The notes under the pieces: model-generated
Databases searched by the model: none
What the model was told of the DNA's origin: nothing
Seen by the model: the letters and a program-made list of their open reading frames with translations, nothing else
Shown here: positions 20,977-32,266 of the stretch, piece after piece
Layout of the letters: each line of letters opens with the position of its first letter
How positions within the stretch are numbered: position 1 is the stretch's first letter
Assembly (NCBI GenBank): GCA_021234155.1
Contig: JAJEKV010000022.1
Coordinates: 2,418,728-2,482,727 of the forward strand
Origin: Isoetes taiwanensis
Taxonomy: Eukaryota; Streptophyta; Lycopodiopsida; Isoetales; Isoetaceae
Length of the DNA: 64,000 nt
Reading direction: 5' to 3'
Translations under genes and position numbers: made by a program

Positions 20977-22589
20977 TGTGACGTTCCACGTATTTATACG
21001 GTATACGTACAAATACACTGACATGTCACCCAGTAAAGGTACGCCACCATGGGGTATTGTAACCTAGGGGGTTGACCTAAAAGGGATTAAATTAGCTATG
21101 TTAATTTAATTATTAAGGATAATAACCTACAATTAAGGAACTAATATCTAAATGGATTAATTAAGTTAATTAATGCTTTGGGAAGGCGCCCCTTGGCCTA
21201 AATCGATTGGCCAGCATGGGGACTTCCAAATTGGGCCATCAACTTGACCCCTATCCCTAATTGACTCCCAAATCGTCCAAGAGGAGCAGGAGCTGAGCGC
21301 CCACCTTGCCAAGCACCTTGTACCTGTGTAGCCAGAGCTGAGCGCCAAGTCCAGGGAAGATGGAAGCACCAAATGACAACGGGTCCAGCAGGAACTCAGG
21401 TGGGTGGTTACTATAGCTTGAGAATTATAGGGTAGCACCCCTGTGGGCACTTGTTGTGTTTGTTCGTCTGTTCTCTCTGTGCTTTACTTGTAGGAACTAA
21501 CCCTTGATTGTAAAGGTAAGTTCTCTTTAATTCTGATTCTGGTCTTGCTCTTAAAGGATGGATTGATAGTTCTTTGCATAGTATTACTCTGGAAATGGGG
21601 GAATTAAGGGAGGGTAGAGACCTCTGAGCCATGTTGGTAGCATACTCCTAGGTTGATCCTTGTAATTCCCATTAATTGCGGCTTGTGTACAAGAGACCAC
21701 CGAGTCGTGGATGCTATGGAATGACTTAACACCAAACAAGGGACACAGTGGTGAAGTGGGGGTGGGGTCTTGCACGAACATAAAAGGCTCCTGAGACTCC
21801 TACAGTGGGCTAGGCCTGATAGCCGGTCACGTAGAGGGCCGGGTATGGGTCTGACACTCCCTGGGTGTAGAGGTGTGATCCGTATGGAGCATCTTGCACT
21901 TTGAGTAGATTTAGGGTGAGTAAGTCGGGTACGGATGCGGGGGTCGCTGATGCGGCACGTATTCTCTACCTCACCAATGGAACCACTGTGATCCTAGAAG
22001 GGGACACTTCCCCGACCTGCCTCATCGGACGGGGCTTCATGAACCCTGGAGTAGGCTCGAAGGGTGATACCTTGAGTCTGCGTGTCCGGAAGGCTATAGT
22101 GACGCCATAGCATGATTCGACTCATCTGCAAAGTGTGCACAGGAGGGGCGGATGGAGTGGACAACCCTAGCCGATGTTCTACGCCAGCCAACGCCATGTC
22201 AAGCTTCGGTCTGCTGATCTCTTGAGACCTAGCTGTCAGTCGATCCTCACTGGAGTCTGAGCCGGGGTAGCGCCGTGGGTTTGGGTGTTTTCCCTAGTAT
22301 TAAATGCATATTCTTTGTCGTTGTCACTTGGATGGATGTGCCACCCCTCGTGGTGGTAAATTATGATATGATTATGCTGTGTGCTAACCTTGTATTCACG
22401 CTTCCGCGACGTAGGAGCCCCATTGAAGGCGTGGGCCGAATGACCCCTCTGTGTCCTTCACTTGAGCATCTTCTTATAGATGGCCCGAGTTAGACGGAGG
22501 GCCCTGCTCATGGTGAGTTGGTTGCCATGGGAGGGGAAAGTCCCCGTATGTATACGTCCGAGTGTCGTATATGTTCAGGGAGCGTCACA
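20977..22589 (+). mobile_element. Solo LTR (1,613 bp) inserted in copia reverse transcriptase
   Basis: The insert starts TGTGACGTTCC and ends GGAGCGTCACA (TG...CA with imperfect inverted ends), flanked by TGGAT on both sides (20972-20976, 22590-22594). Removing it rejoins NKWI-YKLK, the start of the reverse-transcriptase domain. It has no internal coding region, so a solo LTR of another family, possibly Ty3/gypsy, is most likely. Short open frames inside it are not genes. The same insertion recurs at 46,806. Confidence 0.85.
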
Positions 22590-24002
22590 TGGATTTACAA
22601 ACTCAAAGTGGAAGCGGATGGTGTAATGCCCAAGTACAAAGCTAGGTTTGTAGCTCAGGGGTTTTCTCAGAAAAGAGGTATTGATTACACTGACACCTTT
22701 TTCCCAATTGTTAAAATGATTAGCTTAAGGATATCGTTGGCAATGGCAAATGCATATGATCTGGAACTGCACCATATGGATGTGAGTACGGCGTTCCTCA
22801 ATGCAAAGTTGGAGGAGGACATTTTCATGAAGCAGGCGCCTGGCTTTGAACGAGGAAATGACAAAGTTTGGAAATTAAAAAAGGCTGTCTATGGTCTGAG
22901 GCAGTCCCCTAGACAGTGATATAAATGCATGGATACATTTCTCAGAGCAGAAGGATTGTTAAACTACAAAACGACGTCAATGTTTATTGTATGAGAAAGG
23001 ATGACAGTTATTGCATAATTGCTTTGTACGTTGATGACTGCATAATGGTTGCGAGATCAATAGAGATACTTAACCATTGCAAAAAACTGCTAAATTCCAG
23101 GTTCAAAATGACCGATTTAGGAGAACTACATAAATTTCTAGGTGTCGAAGAAATTAAAAACAGAAGGAAGAGAACTCTGTGGTATTGAGGGCATATTGGA
23201 GCGATTTAACATGCAAGCTTGTAATGTAGCGAAAACACCTTTGGTACCAGGTCATAAAATTTCCTGCAGAATGTGTCCTACAACAGAGGAAGAAATTAAA
23301 GACACGGAGTACATACCTTATAAAGAATTAATTGGTGCATTATTGTATATTGCTAACACTACGAGGCCTGACATAAGCTTCAGTGTAAATTTGTTGAGCA
23401 GATACTCTAATTCTCCAGGAAGGAAGCATTGGACTGCGGCAAAGAGAATTTTGAGGTATCTTAAAGGTACTATTCAGTGTGGGATTGTCTACTCCAATGA
23501 CAACATGGGACTACAAGCATATTGTGATGCTGATTGGGCTGGCGACCTCGATACAAGAAAGTCTGTATCTGGGTATGTGCTGTTGCTTGGCAATGCGCCA
23601 ATCTCCTGGAGATGTAAAAAACAAGCTTCTACATCACAATCCACTGCAAAAGTTGAATATGCAGCAGCTTGTCTTACTGCTAAAGAAATAGTATGGTGTA
23701 GGAGATTGTTAACTGAGCTAGGAGTTACTCAGAAGAATTCTACGGTACTAAACTCAGACAGCATGAGCTGCACAACATTATCAAGAAACCCTGTTATGCA
23801 CGAGAGAAGCAAACATATAGACCTGAAGATGCATTATGTAAGAGAAGTGGTGGAAAACAATATTCTACAGTTGCAGTATGTAAGTACAGATATGCAGCTA
23901 GCAGACTTATTAACTAAGGCTCTTCATGAAAGCAGATTTCTTGCTCTAAAGAGACAGTTAAATTGTTCAGTTCTAAATGTACAGGGGGAAGTTCTGAGCT
24001 AA
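22590..24002 (+). pseudogene. Copia reverse transcriptase and RNase H
   Basis: The reverse transcriptase reads YKARFVAQGFSQKRGIDYTD, MDVSTAFLNAKL and KAVYGLRQSPRQ, then a stop. The catalytic YVDD is seen in IIALYVDDCIMVARSIEIL near 23,020. A frame change near 23,150 leads into RNase H (23,142-24,002) with YCDADWAGDLDTRKSVSGY and KVEYAAACLTAKEIVWCRR. The first RT segment (KWRQAMETEMDTFDRTESY) lies before the solo LTR at about 20,870. Family function: copies the element RNA to DNA. The stops disable this copy. Confidence 0.9.
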
Positions 24003-24020
24003 TATTCAACATATGATCTG

Positions 24021-24030
24021 AAGGGGGAAT
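24021..24030 (+). other. Polypurine tract
   Basis: AAGGGGGAAT lies directly before the 3' LTR and matches the position where plus-strand DNA synthesis starts in LTR elements. Confidence 0.85.
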
Positions 24031-24462
24031 TGACAGTACAAGGTTATGGTCATATCATATGGATGCGTGAAGACCATCTATGCTACCTAGCTTCTTAACC
24101 ATTTAACCATTGTTTATTTATAATAACCAGACCATAGAAATTGAAAAGTGGTCATATGAAAAATAGACACAAGTTGGCAATGAGATTAGAAGTTTTGGAA
24201 TCTCGGTGATCCTATACATAGCTGAAGATGAATTGGTCTGGATGTGAGAAGGTTGTGCCGATTTGCATTACAGGGATGCCGATTTGCAGTACAAGGGTGC
24301 CGGCTTGCTGAAATATTGCTGTATTATCTAGCTAAGGAGCTACGGTTAGTTTCTGAATAGTATTAAGATGATCTAAACTATTGAAGTTGAGATCAAAGGC
24401 TAGTGTTAAGGTGAAACTAAACTATTGAAGTTGAAGTCAATATTACAAGCTTTACGATAACA
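24031..24462 (+). repeat. 3' LTR of copia copy 1
   Basis: Begins TGACAGTACAAGG, ends TTTACGATAACA, and is followed by the CAAAA target duplicate. It differs from the 5' LTR by about 13 transitions and one inserted T. Confidence 0.95.
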
Positions 24463-25069
24463 CAAAAGAGAAATGGGACTTTGTTGATGAAGATGTTCCG
24501 CCGAAGAAGGTCAGAATATTTTATGCCAGACACGCTTGAGGTTTGCATAAATCTAATTGTTATAAATCATATTACAGGGTTCTTCATTGAAATCTTTCCC
24601 TCCTTCAAGTCCTGCTCAGCAGTATGTCTCATTGCCTCCGAGCTTAGCAAACAAATTTTTGTTCTGTAGCTTACTGTTTTGTTTTAACAAGCATGGAAAA
24701 TTGAAGAAACAAACAAGCATCAATGCATTAGTTAGGGAGGATGGCTCGAATAGAAGCAGCCATAAGAAGTAAGAGGAAGAACTCTTGAACAGGATACTTC
24801 AATGTTGTTCCTAGGTCGAGGACTGGTTAATGCAAAATCTGCAAATGCCTCTGGGTCCTCTACCCCAAAAGATTCAATACCTGTCGCCAGTGGGCCACAA
24901 GGTATTATGTTTGGCCTTATTTTATGCTTTCGTTTTCAAAGAGACGGGGAGGGAAGGAAGGCATTCATTCATTTTACTCAAAAGCGCAGGGTTGTGAAAT
25001 GAGGACTACCAATCCATTTTTTAGTAAGATCTAGCAAGTAATCTGTCTGTTTTTTGTGTTTATTCACAG

Positions 25070-26593
25070 AACTCACCAGAGCTCACTAGAGAGGTTGTTC
25101 TAAAAGAATTCGATGGTCGGAGGAGCCTTAAAGGTGATTTTCTAAAGTCATTATTTTATGCAACATTGAATTTTCATTCTATTTTTCTGCCTCTCATCGA
25201 ATTTTCTAAATAAAGTTGCACATCTTTGATATAAACGTTAGGATTGCATATACTGTATGTTTTCAATTGTATGCCCAATGAAGAGATTTTGTGCCTTAAT
25301 AATATAGGTGATTTCTGGGTTGGGCAATTTCGATGCTGCTAAGGTATCAGCTATAGTCATTGCAACAGAAAAGGTGCAACACGTAACAAGAGATTTGCTT
25401 CAACGGGATTGCCATTATGATAGCACATTATCATTTAATATGTAGGGAGCAGCTACACATGTGGATATTGCATGTGATTCAGATTGGGTAAAGGTGGCAG
25501 CTGGTTTGACTACCCTACTTATAAGAAATTGGGGAAAGAATTTTATGATACGTGCATATGGATAGAAGATTATTGGGTTTCATTATGCAGGGCATGCATA
25601 TTATATTTACCTTTGGCTAAGCAGTTCCAAACTTTTATTCATCAATTCATATAAGATTTGGGACATGAGATATAAGCAATCTTTTTTTGATGTTCATCAA
25701 CTGTAGTCTGCTTATCATATGATTTATGAGCAATTTTCTTCTAGAAATCATGAGTATAGCTTAGTTATGGCTTACTTATGATGCATGCAATCTTGTCATT
25801 AACTGAACTACAATTACTATTCGAGAGTATCTGATCGTGTCTCGTGAATTCAACCGTAAGCCCCTCTTGAAAGCTGTCCAGGCTGGTGCTGATATGGTAA
25901 GTTGTTTTAAAATTTTGCTTGTTAAAATGGGCAAGAGCTTTAATATGTTTCTGTCATGGTTTTAGGTTTGGGAATTTCGATTCTTTCTATAAGGCTGGTC
26001 AGGTTTTCTCATTTAATGAGGTATGTGACTGAAGCATGGCTGTCAATTATGTACTTGCTACTATCGGTTGCATATGAACTCTTTAATATAATTTTTTATG
26101 TCAAATAAGAACTTCATTTGCGCAGGTATTAGACCTTAGTAGGAGGACAAGGGAACTTCTTCCACAGACTATTTTATCTGTTACTATTCCTCACCCCATG
26201 CCGTTGGAAGAACAAGTACGAGTAACTTTGAATAAAGTAACCTTTGCAGTTTGCAACGTTTCTTGACAAAAAGCTTTACATGTCAGGTCAGACTTGCAGA
26301 AATTCTAGAAGTAGAAGGTGTAGATATTATTCAGACAGAAGGCGGTACAAGTTCCTTACCTTTAAATTCAGGGGTGCATGGCCTGATTGAAAAGGTGAGT
26401 TCTCTTTGTAAATGTGCATTGCATCTGTCCGTGGCACTTGACCAATAATGTTTCTACTTTATTTTAAAAGGTTGTCCCTACCATAGCTGCAGCTTATAAT
26501 ATCTCAAAAGCTATGGTAATCCCAATAATGTGTGCATCTGGCTTGATTGCAGTTACTTCTCCAATGGCAATTGCATCAGGAGCTAGTGGCATG
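25070..26593 (+). pseudogene. ycf23-like: Ycf23/DUF561-like gene, eight exons, damaged
   Basis: Exons (approximate): 25070-25133 ELTREVVLKEFDGRRSLK; 25308-25373 VISGLGNFDAAKVSAIV; 25446-25524 GAATHVDIACDSDWVK; about 25837-25896 PLLKAVQAGADM; 25966-26020 FGNFDSFYKAGQVFSFNE; 26126-26215 LDLSRRTRELLPQTILSVTI; 26287-26394 VDIIQTEGGTSSLPLNSGV; 26471-26593 IPIMCASGLIAVTSPMAIAS. This order matches the TIM-barrel-like Ycf23 protein, plastid-encoded in red algae and nuclear in plants. GADM to GNFDSFY has lost about 5 nt, shifting the frame. Exon 1 to 2 is one base out of phase as drawn, and the block before PLLKAV has lost its usual CVSS strand. The final VGSAVNKLND exon and the transit-peptide exon are missing. 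Function is unknown in the family. It lies just downstream of the PDS5-like tail exons. Confidence 0.8.
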
Positions 26594-29500
26594 GTAAGTC
26601 CAGTGCTCTTTGAAATTTCATGCAAGAATGTTTCGAATGTATGCCACGTGGCACACATTCTTTCCAAGAATCAATGATTCTTGCAGGCCATTTTCAGTCA
26701 TTTCTTGGAGCTATGTTTTTCAGTCATTTCTCGATCCCATATTATTCAAATATAGTAATAACGTTCAATGAGATATTAGACACAATTCATTCAATGAAAT
26801 TAGATAGAATTTCATTCTTTTGCATTGAACTCTTCAAGTCTGTTCAGATACATTGAATATAGCAGAAACATTACATTCAGAACCAGATTCATAGCAAAAA
26901 CGTTACACAGAAATTCCTCCTACAAGTTGTCAGAGTCATCCTAGCACTATGAATGTTGCAGTTGAAGGTGCACTTGCTGAAAGAACAAAAAATAAGAGGT
27001 CAGAACCAAGAATACCAAAATCTTATGCAAGAATAAGAGATTCTTACTAAAACGAGACGCTCCAGTTAAAAAACCACAAAAATGTCCGGAAAGACACAAG
27101 GAAGTAAACATCCTTCAAAAACTATGAAAATCTCAGGCGCTCTACTTGAAAATTGCATCAAAAGAAAGAGAGGGGCGAGGCGCTTCAGAAAATGCAAACA
27201 ACGACCGGATTGGTTACGTCTAGAGCCCTGACATCACGACGATGCCATAGCCGGAGTTCGACCGACCAGACCAATATTGTGAACAATAAAATTAGCCACG
27301 TCAGCAGAAAATACCCCACCACAAATTTCAGTCACATTAATGTCCACGCGTCGCAAATTTCGGCCAAAAAATTGGCCTCCGTGCAGAGCTCCACGTGGAT
27401 ATTCTTGTATATAAAATTATGCCCAGCAATGCATATTGATATTAATTTGTCTCGGTGCCATGTCTTGCATGTTGCATGTTTCAACATCAATGTTCAGGAG
27501 TCTTCTACGGACATTAAATCTGCCTAGTAGGCACAGTCAACTGGTTCTTCTGGTCGATAATCATATGCATATGCTGGGTATATACACTTCATAAAACTAG
27601 AGAGGTTTGTCTTGGATAATTATGTGAGTATACTAAACTTGAATATGGAAATGGAAAATTATGTGCCATAACTTAAACAATGTACATTTTCAAAATGGCA
27701 TGGTAGGAGTCTACATTAATTTAAATATAGATTGTGAAAACATGACCTCACGGTTTGATTTAGGCCACTTCACCCTCAAGAAACTGGAGGGCAACCCCCT
27801 CTTGCAAAGACCTTGTTACCTTTGTATCCAGTTTTTGTAGGAGGTTTTCATAAGCTGCATTGATGAATAAGAGGGCTAAGAAGCTTAGCCATTTCTTTAT
27901 GATTTTCAAAGTGTCGGACTTGCTTCCTGAGTTAATCTACTTCTGTGTAAATCTATTCCTTTGTGTAAAATCTACTTCTGTTTAAATAAACTTGTGATTA
28001 TTTTTGGCAACCGGTTATAACCTGTAAATTTTTATATGCTCAGAATAGGCATCCCATTTTCCATTCCGGATTCCTTGCTCATTTTCAGACAAGAAGTGCG
28101 ACCCACTTTCCATATTGTACACTAGAATCAAATTGAATTGAATTAGAAAAAGGCATACTAAGGATATGACATGAAATACATAGCTAAATTGATAGATTTG
28201 AACAAGAATCAATTTAGACATCTCGAGTATGGGACTTGAATTGAATCAAAATTTGATCGTTCACGGGGACCACATAGTTAAATTTATGGATTTGAACAAG
28301 AATCAATTTGAACATCTCAAGTATGGAGACTTGAATTGAATTGATATCTAATCGTTCAAGGAGACCATAATGCTATTGGACACAATCTAACCAATACATA
28401 TGCGTATAGTGTGAGGTAAGGTATTTACTTATCATATTGGGATGTATGATACGTACTTATTTATTTTGTGTCAAAAATAAGAACTTTTTTTGTTTTTCTT
28501 TTTAACATATACGTACATTACATACTTCATAGGTACGATACATATTTCAAAGGCATTTCCTACCTCCTTATTTATTATATTTTTATGCAGCCAATCCATG
28601 CTGTTATCACGTGCCAAATGCAAATTTGTACATGCACGTTAGAGAAAAGCCTATACAAATAGACAAGTTTAGTACATAGAAAGGTAGCATACAGATGCTT
28701 GAAGATGGAAGGGAGACTTAGAATTTAGTAACCTACATTTGACGGCCTTGCTTTCAGCATGAACATCATCAGTAAAGATGCAAGAAGGATGCCAATCAAG
28801 AGCATCCTTGCATAAGGAATCTTTTAGAGCCTATGGACACCTTGTTATAGACCACGAGAGCTGTCGGATGGGTATATTTGCCCTTTATTCCAAGATCTGG
28901 ACCGTACATAGCGATCCTCGTTTGTGGGGTATGCATGTACAAGTTTTTGTATACTGTATATTAAAGTTTGCAAAATACTATAAGGTTTGAGAGAATGTAC
29001 TTAATGGTGTTAATTTTGTACATGTATTATAAATATATTTTTTGAGCTCTCGCTGCCCTACGTAACCCCCCGTGTGAATATGCACCCAAACCAAAGGGGG
29101 TTTAAGGGGGATTTTAATTTAAATGTGTTAAATGCAATGGTTTGTGTTAATAATGTTAATGGTAGTTGTGTGTTGATTGTTATATTAAAAAAAAAATTGG
29201 GCCCTTCGGGCCCTAACTAAAGCAAACATAGGCACGTGAATTTGCGGTATGTTTTTTCCAAAAAAAACCATTTATTATCTTCATCAGCAACAGATTTTGG
29301 GCTTATTTATTGAAGTTGCCAACTCTCTCTTTTTCTTTCTAACCTGCCAAAGATTCATATTAAGTCAAAACTCAATATTAAACTCCACCTCTAGTATGCA
29401 AAAAATGAAGTTTCATTCAAGGCCAGCGCTTGGAAAATGACTTTAAATGTGAACCCGGGGCACTGTTGCCTTGTTAGCATTTTCAATAACATTCAGGAAA

Positions 29501-29982
29501 GTCCGTTACAATGACCAACAGAGCACAGCCAAATTCTGGAAGAATAGCTGCAGATTTATTTATTGTACCTCTGCCAAAAGCCCATTTTCGGATCTGTTAG
29601 GCTTCTTAGATGATAATACATCATTAGGGTCTGCACTTTCGAAGTCGGAAGCAACTGCTGCCCAACATATGGATGGCCTCTCTTTAAATGTTGGCACTGC
29701 ATGAGATGAGCTTGTGAATCCATTGTGGCAGGTCGAGTCATACAACAGACCCAATGCTAAGATACTAAAAACAAAGTAGCACATGGATATAGACTAAGCA
29801 TCCATCTTGGACATTATTGCAGACCAGTGTGAAGATTGAAGATACAAGATTAACATTGAGAATTCAGAAACAGAGAATGAGGTCCAAAGATCTGTGCTGG
29901 TATATGACAACCCAGTTGAAAGGAAAAAGGATATTTAGGCAAATGCAGTCACAATGGCCATTAAAAAACAGAGCAAAGACAT
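26594..29982. other. Gene-free AT-rich stretch
   Basis: I see no protein family. Small features: a hairpin around TGCCACGTGGCA near 26,640-26,660, a 94-bp tandem duplication at 28,178, and a GGGCCCTTCGGGCCC hairpin after an A-run at about 29,199. The missing last exon of the Ycf23-like gene is not here. Confidence 0.4.
28178..28368 (+). repeat. 94-bp tandem duplication
   Basis: Copies start at 28178 and 28272. Both share GATTTGAACAAGAATCAATT with a one-base change before it, then CTTGAATTGAAT and ATCGTTCA, ending in GGAGACC or GGGGACC. Confidence 0.85.
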
Positions 29983-30002
29983 CTATGAAGTAAAAACTTT
30001 AC

Positions 30003-30198
30003 CACAAACAGGCTTGCAGTATCTGCAATCTACTTCACAAGTCTTGGGGCATCCAGGAGGGCATCTCTGAACCACTGCATAGCAGCCTTTGAAGTATGCA
30101 TCTGCACAGCTTGCAGACCATGCATATACACCAGAAATGGCTGCCATAGCCACCAGCAAGGCCAGCACCGGAGACGCCATAGCCATAGCCATAGCCAT
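30003..30198 (-). CDS. First exon of a root-cap-domain secreted protein
   Basis: The minus strand opens MAMAMAMASPVLALLVAMAA, a signal peptide, and then ASCADAYFKGCYAVVQRCPP and CPKTCEVDCRYCKPVC. The spacing of eight cysteines matches the N-terminal part of plant root-cap / LEA-like proteins (PF06830 family), whose next exon normally starts CQDPRF.GGDG. A GTAAAG donor closes the exon at 30002. I searched the lower coordinates for the next exon and did not find it, so the gene is either truncated or has a long intron. The product would be secreted to the cell wall. The signal peptide begins with an ATGGCT-type hexamer repeat that likely varies in length. Confidence 0.65.
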
Positions 30199-30233
30199 AG
30201 ATACTTCTGCTGAACAATCAACTTCCTTCCCTT

Positions 30234-31554
30234 CTAGTCTCTTATTTTACAAAAAGAATCGAATCCGACAGACATAAACATCAAACCAAAGAGACAAGAA
30301 GCATGAAATCCAAGACCATCATGGCTGTCTGCACTGCAGTCATGTTCTGAAATGCAGCCTTCAGAAATCATCTCCTTCAGTAGCTCATGTGCTTTCTCAA
30401 TTCTACCAGCCTTAAAAAATCCATCTAACAAAGTATTATATGTGAAAATACCTGGTTTGCAGCCATTCTCACTCATGGTTCTCAGGAGCTGAAAGGAATC
30501 CTACCTAACATATTACCAATGAGTCTATCAGATCAAGACATGTCATCAGCCACTTATGGCTCATTATCAAAGGCCAGCTATTCTATAGATGGGATATTCT
30601 CATCTATCAAAAGGCCCATCTCTGTAGATGAATTTCCTATATCTTGCATTCACATTCGTAGAGCAATACTGAAGATCTAATACTGAAGATCTAAAACATC
30701 CTCTGCTCTCTTATAATGCAGAATTAATACCAGGTGAATGCGACTTGCATCTTTAGTCATCTCTATTGCACCCCATGAACCTGTAACTGGACTGATATTA
30801 TCTAAAGATCCTGTAGGAAATGAATCAATCATACATCACATCATGTTTCTGGAAACATAGCTATCAAGTTCAGTCATGCTGAGGCTACGCATAATTACCC
30901 CTGTAATTTAAGTGGGCATTGTTGCAAGACATGCAAACCTTTACCATAGAATACCTTGTCCAGTTATATAGCAAGATGACAAGCAGCACGCTTTTCCTCC
31001 TAGCATGCCAAAAATAGATCAAAGAGAGACCCACAGCTAAATATCTGGTATTCTGTAAAGTCTTGAAATGGTTCCAGATGTTCCTTCGTATGATCAAAGT
31101 TTTATCTCCTCTCGCAGTATCATTTGTAGCCTCCCAATCCTCTTTCAAAAGAAACTTCAGCTTCATCCCCCCAGATAAACTTAGAATCTATGTGTTGTCG
31201 AAAGCTTCTGCACCCTACGTCAAAAATCTACTAGATCTCAGTGATTAGCACAATTACAGAGGCACATCCAAATCTGGATGAATGCCGCTTTCTACCATTT
31301 CTATCAGAAGATCCAAGGCCCCATCCAGTTTAAATAGTGCCTCATCTGACTTAGCCAGCGTTGCAGAGCCCTCTAATCAAAGTGGTGAAGGTGAAAATAT
31401 CAGGCTTGTATCCCTTTTTGCACATCTCTGCCAAAACCTCATGCGCCTTCTCCATTTTGTTTGCCCTGCAGAGCCCATTGATGAGGCTGTTATATCTGAT
31501 CACTGTTGGCGGATAAATGGGTACAGGAAAAAGTGGTCCCATGTTACCCAGCAA
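30234..31554 (-). pseudogene. PPR-repeat gene fragments
   Basis: Two minus-strand blocks carry pentatricopeptide repeats. The upstream one (31554-31280) reads RYNSLINGLCRANKMEKAHE, then KGYKPDIFTFTTLIRGLCNA. After one extra base it continues KSDEALFKLDGALDLLIEMV. The downstream one (about 30500-30340) reads NGCKPGIFTYNTLLDGFFKA and GRIEKAHELLKEMISEG before losing frame. About 780 bp between them is non-coding. PPR proteins bind organelle RNA; the two-frame, interrupted state argues for a dead gene. They might be pieces of one P-class gene. Confidence 0.75.
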
Positions 31555-31559
31555 CTGAT

Positions 31560-32266
31560 ATCAACGCAATTGTTGTGGCAAACGAACTCCTGTCGGATTA
31601 CAGAAAAAAATACGCCTGCCAACTGGTCCCTGCGATGAAGCATATCACAACCGCCCTCTTGAACCAAAATCTGAACAAAATTTTCTTGAAGCCGAATGCT
31701 GAATCTTGAAGCATGTTCAAACCCTGCAGCATTGTATTGCTTTCAATTCTTGCCTTCTTTCTTTCTAACCCTAAAATAACCCTAAAACATGATGGCATGA
31801 TGCTTGCATGCTCTGAGGCAACCAAAATAAAAAGAGGGCTTTATGATGGCATGATGCTTGCATGCAAAACTCTGAGGCAACCAAAATAAAAAGAGGGCTT
31901 TTGTTGTGAGCCCTTGGATGTTGGACCATTGAAAAAAAAAAGCTAAATCAGCGACTAAGAAATGGTGCACTCTAGATGTACGCATTAGTACATCCATTCG
32001 AATACGCCATGAAATCCTAGGAAAACCTTTGTGAAAAGCGTACAAAAAAACAAAGAAAACCCCCTATTATTATGCTACATATTCAAAATATATTCTACTC
32101 TTTTTCAAAATTAATGGAAAACCATTGCAATGGTCGTCGAAAGTGTGAAAAGATAAAACCTACATAGAATAGAATAGTTGGAAAAGAATAGTGTGGAATC
32201 AAGTCTGAAAAGATAGAACCTACATACAAATGGAATCAAGTTGGATTTGCAATTATCACGAACACT
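31560..32266. other. No gene seen; short direct repeat
   Basis: A segment near 31,790-31,830 (ATGATGGCATGATGCTTGCA...AAAATAAAAAGAGGGCTTT) is repeated directly at about 31,841-31,901. Nothing else is recognised. Confidence 0.4.

Larger units (their letters stand above)
17369..24462 (+). mobile_element. Complete Ty1/copia element (copy 1) with 5-bp target duplication
   Basis: Two LTRs of about 431 bp bound the element, each TG...CA, flanked by CAAAA on both sides (17364-17368 and 24463-24467). A primer-binding site TGGTATCAGAGC, complementary to initiator tRNA-Met, follows the 5' LTR and a purine tract precedes the 3' LTR. The order gag, protease, integrase, reverse transcriptase, RNase H defines copia. 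The LTRs differ at about 13 positions, all transitions, plus one indel, near 97% identity. The coding region is broken by frame changes, a captured cupin fragment and a solo LTR, so it cannot move by itself. Confidence 0.95.
17324..24509 (+). pseudogene. PDS5-like Tudor exon 3, split by the copia insertion
   Basis: The exon begins VVYDDGDKEVLSMAK at 17,324, is interrupted at 17,368 by the copia element, and resumes at 24,468 with EKWDFVDEDVPPKK before a GTCAGA donor. Skipping the element and one copy of the CAAAA target duplication restores the Tudor ending (YDDGD.EVL....E.W). Downstream, 24,577-24,665 (GSSLKSFPPSSPAQQYVSLP) and 24,690-24,770 (Lys/Ser-rich, ending SNRSSHKK) look like charged tail exons of the same gene. 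If this is the only copy, the allele should be disrupted unless the 7-kb element is spliced out, which is unlikely within an exon. Confidence 0.8.

Noticed and set aside
28890-28990. SDPRLWG reading on the plus strand as a possible next root-cap exon
   Set aside because: The root-cap exon is on the minus strand and the CQD...GGDG context is missing.
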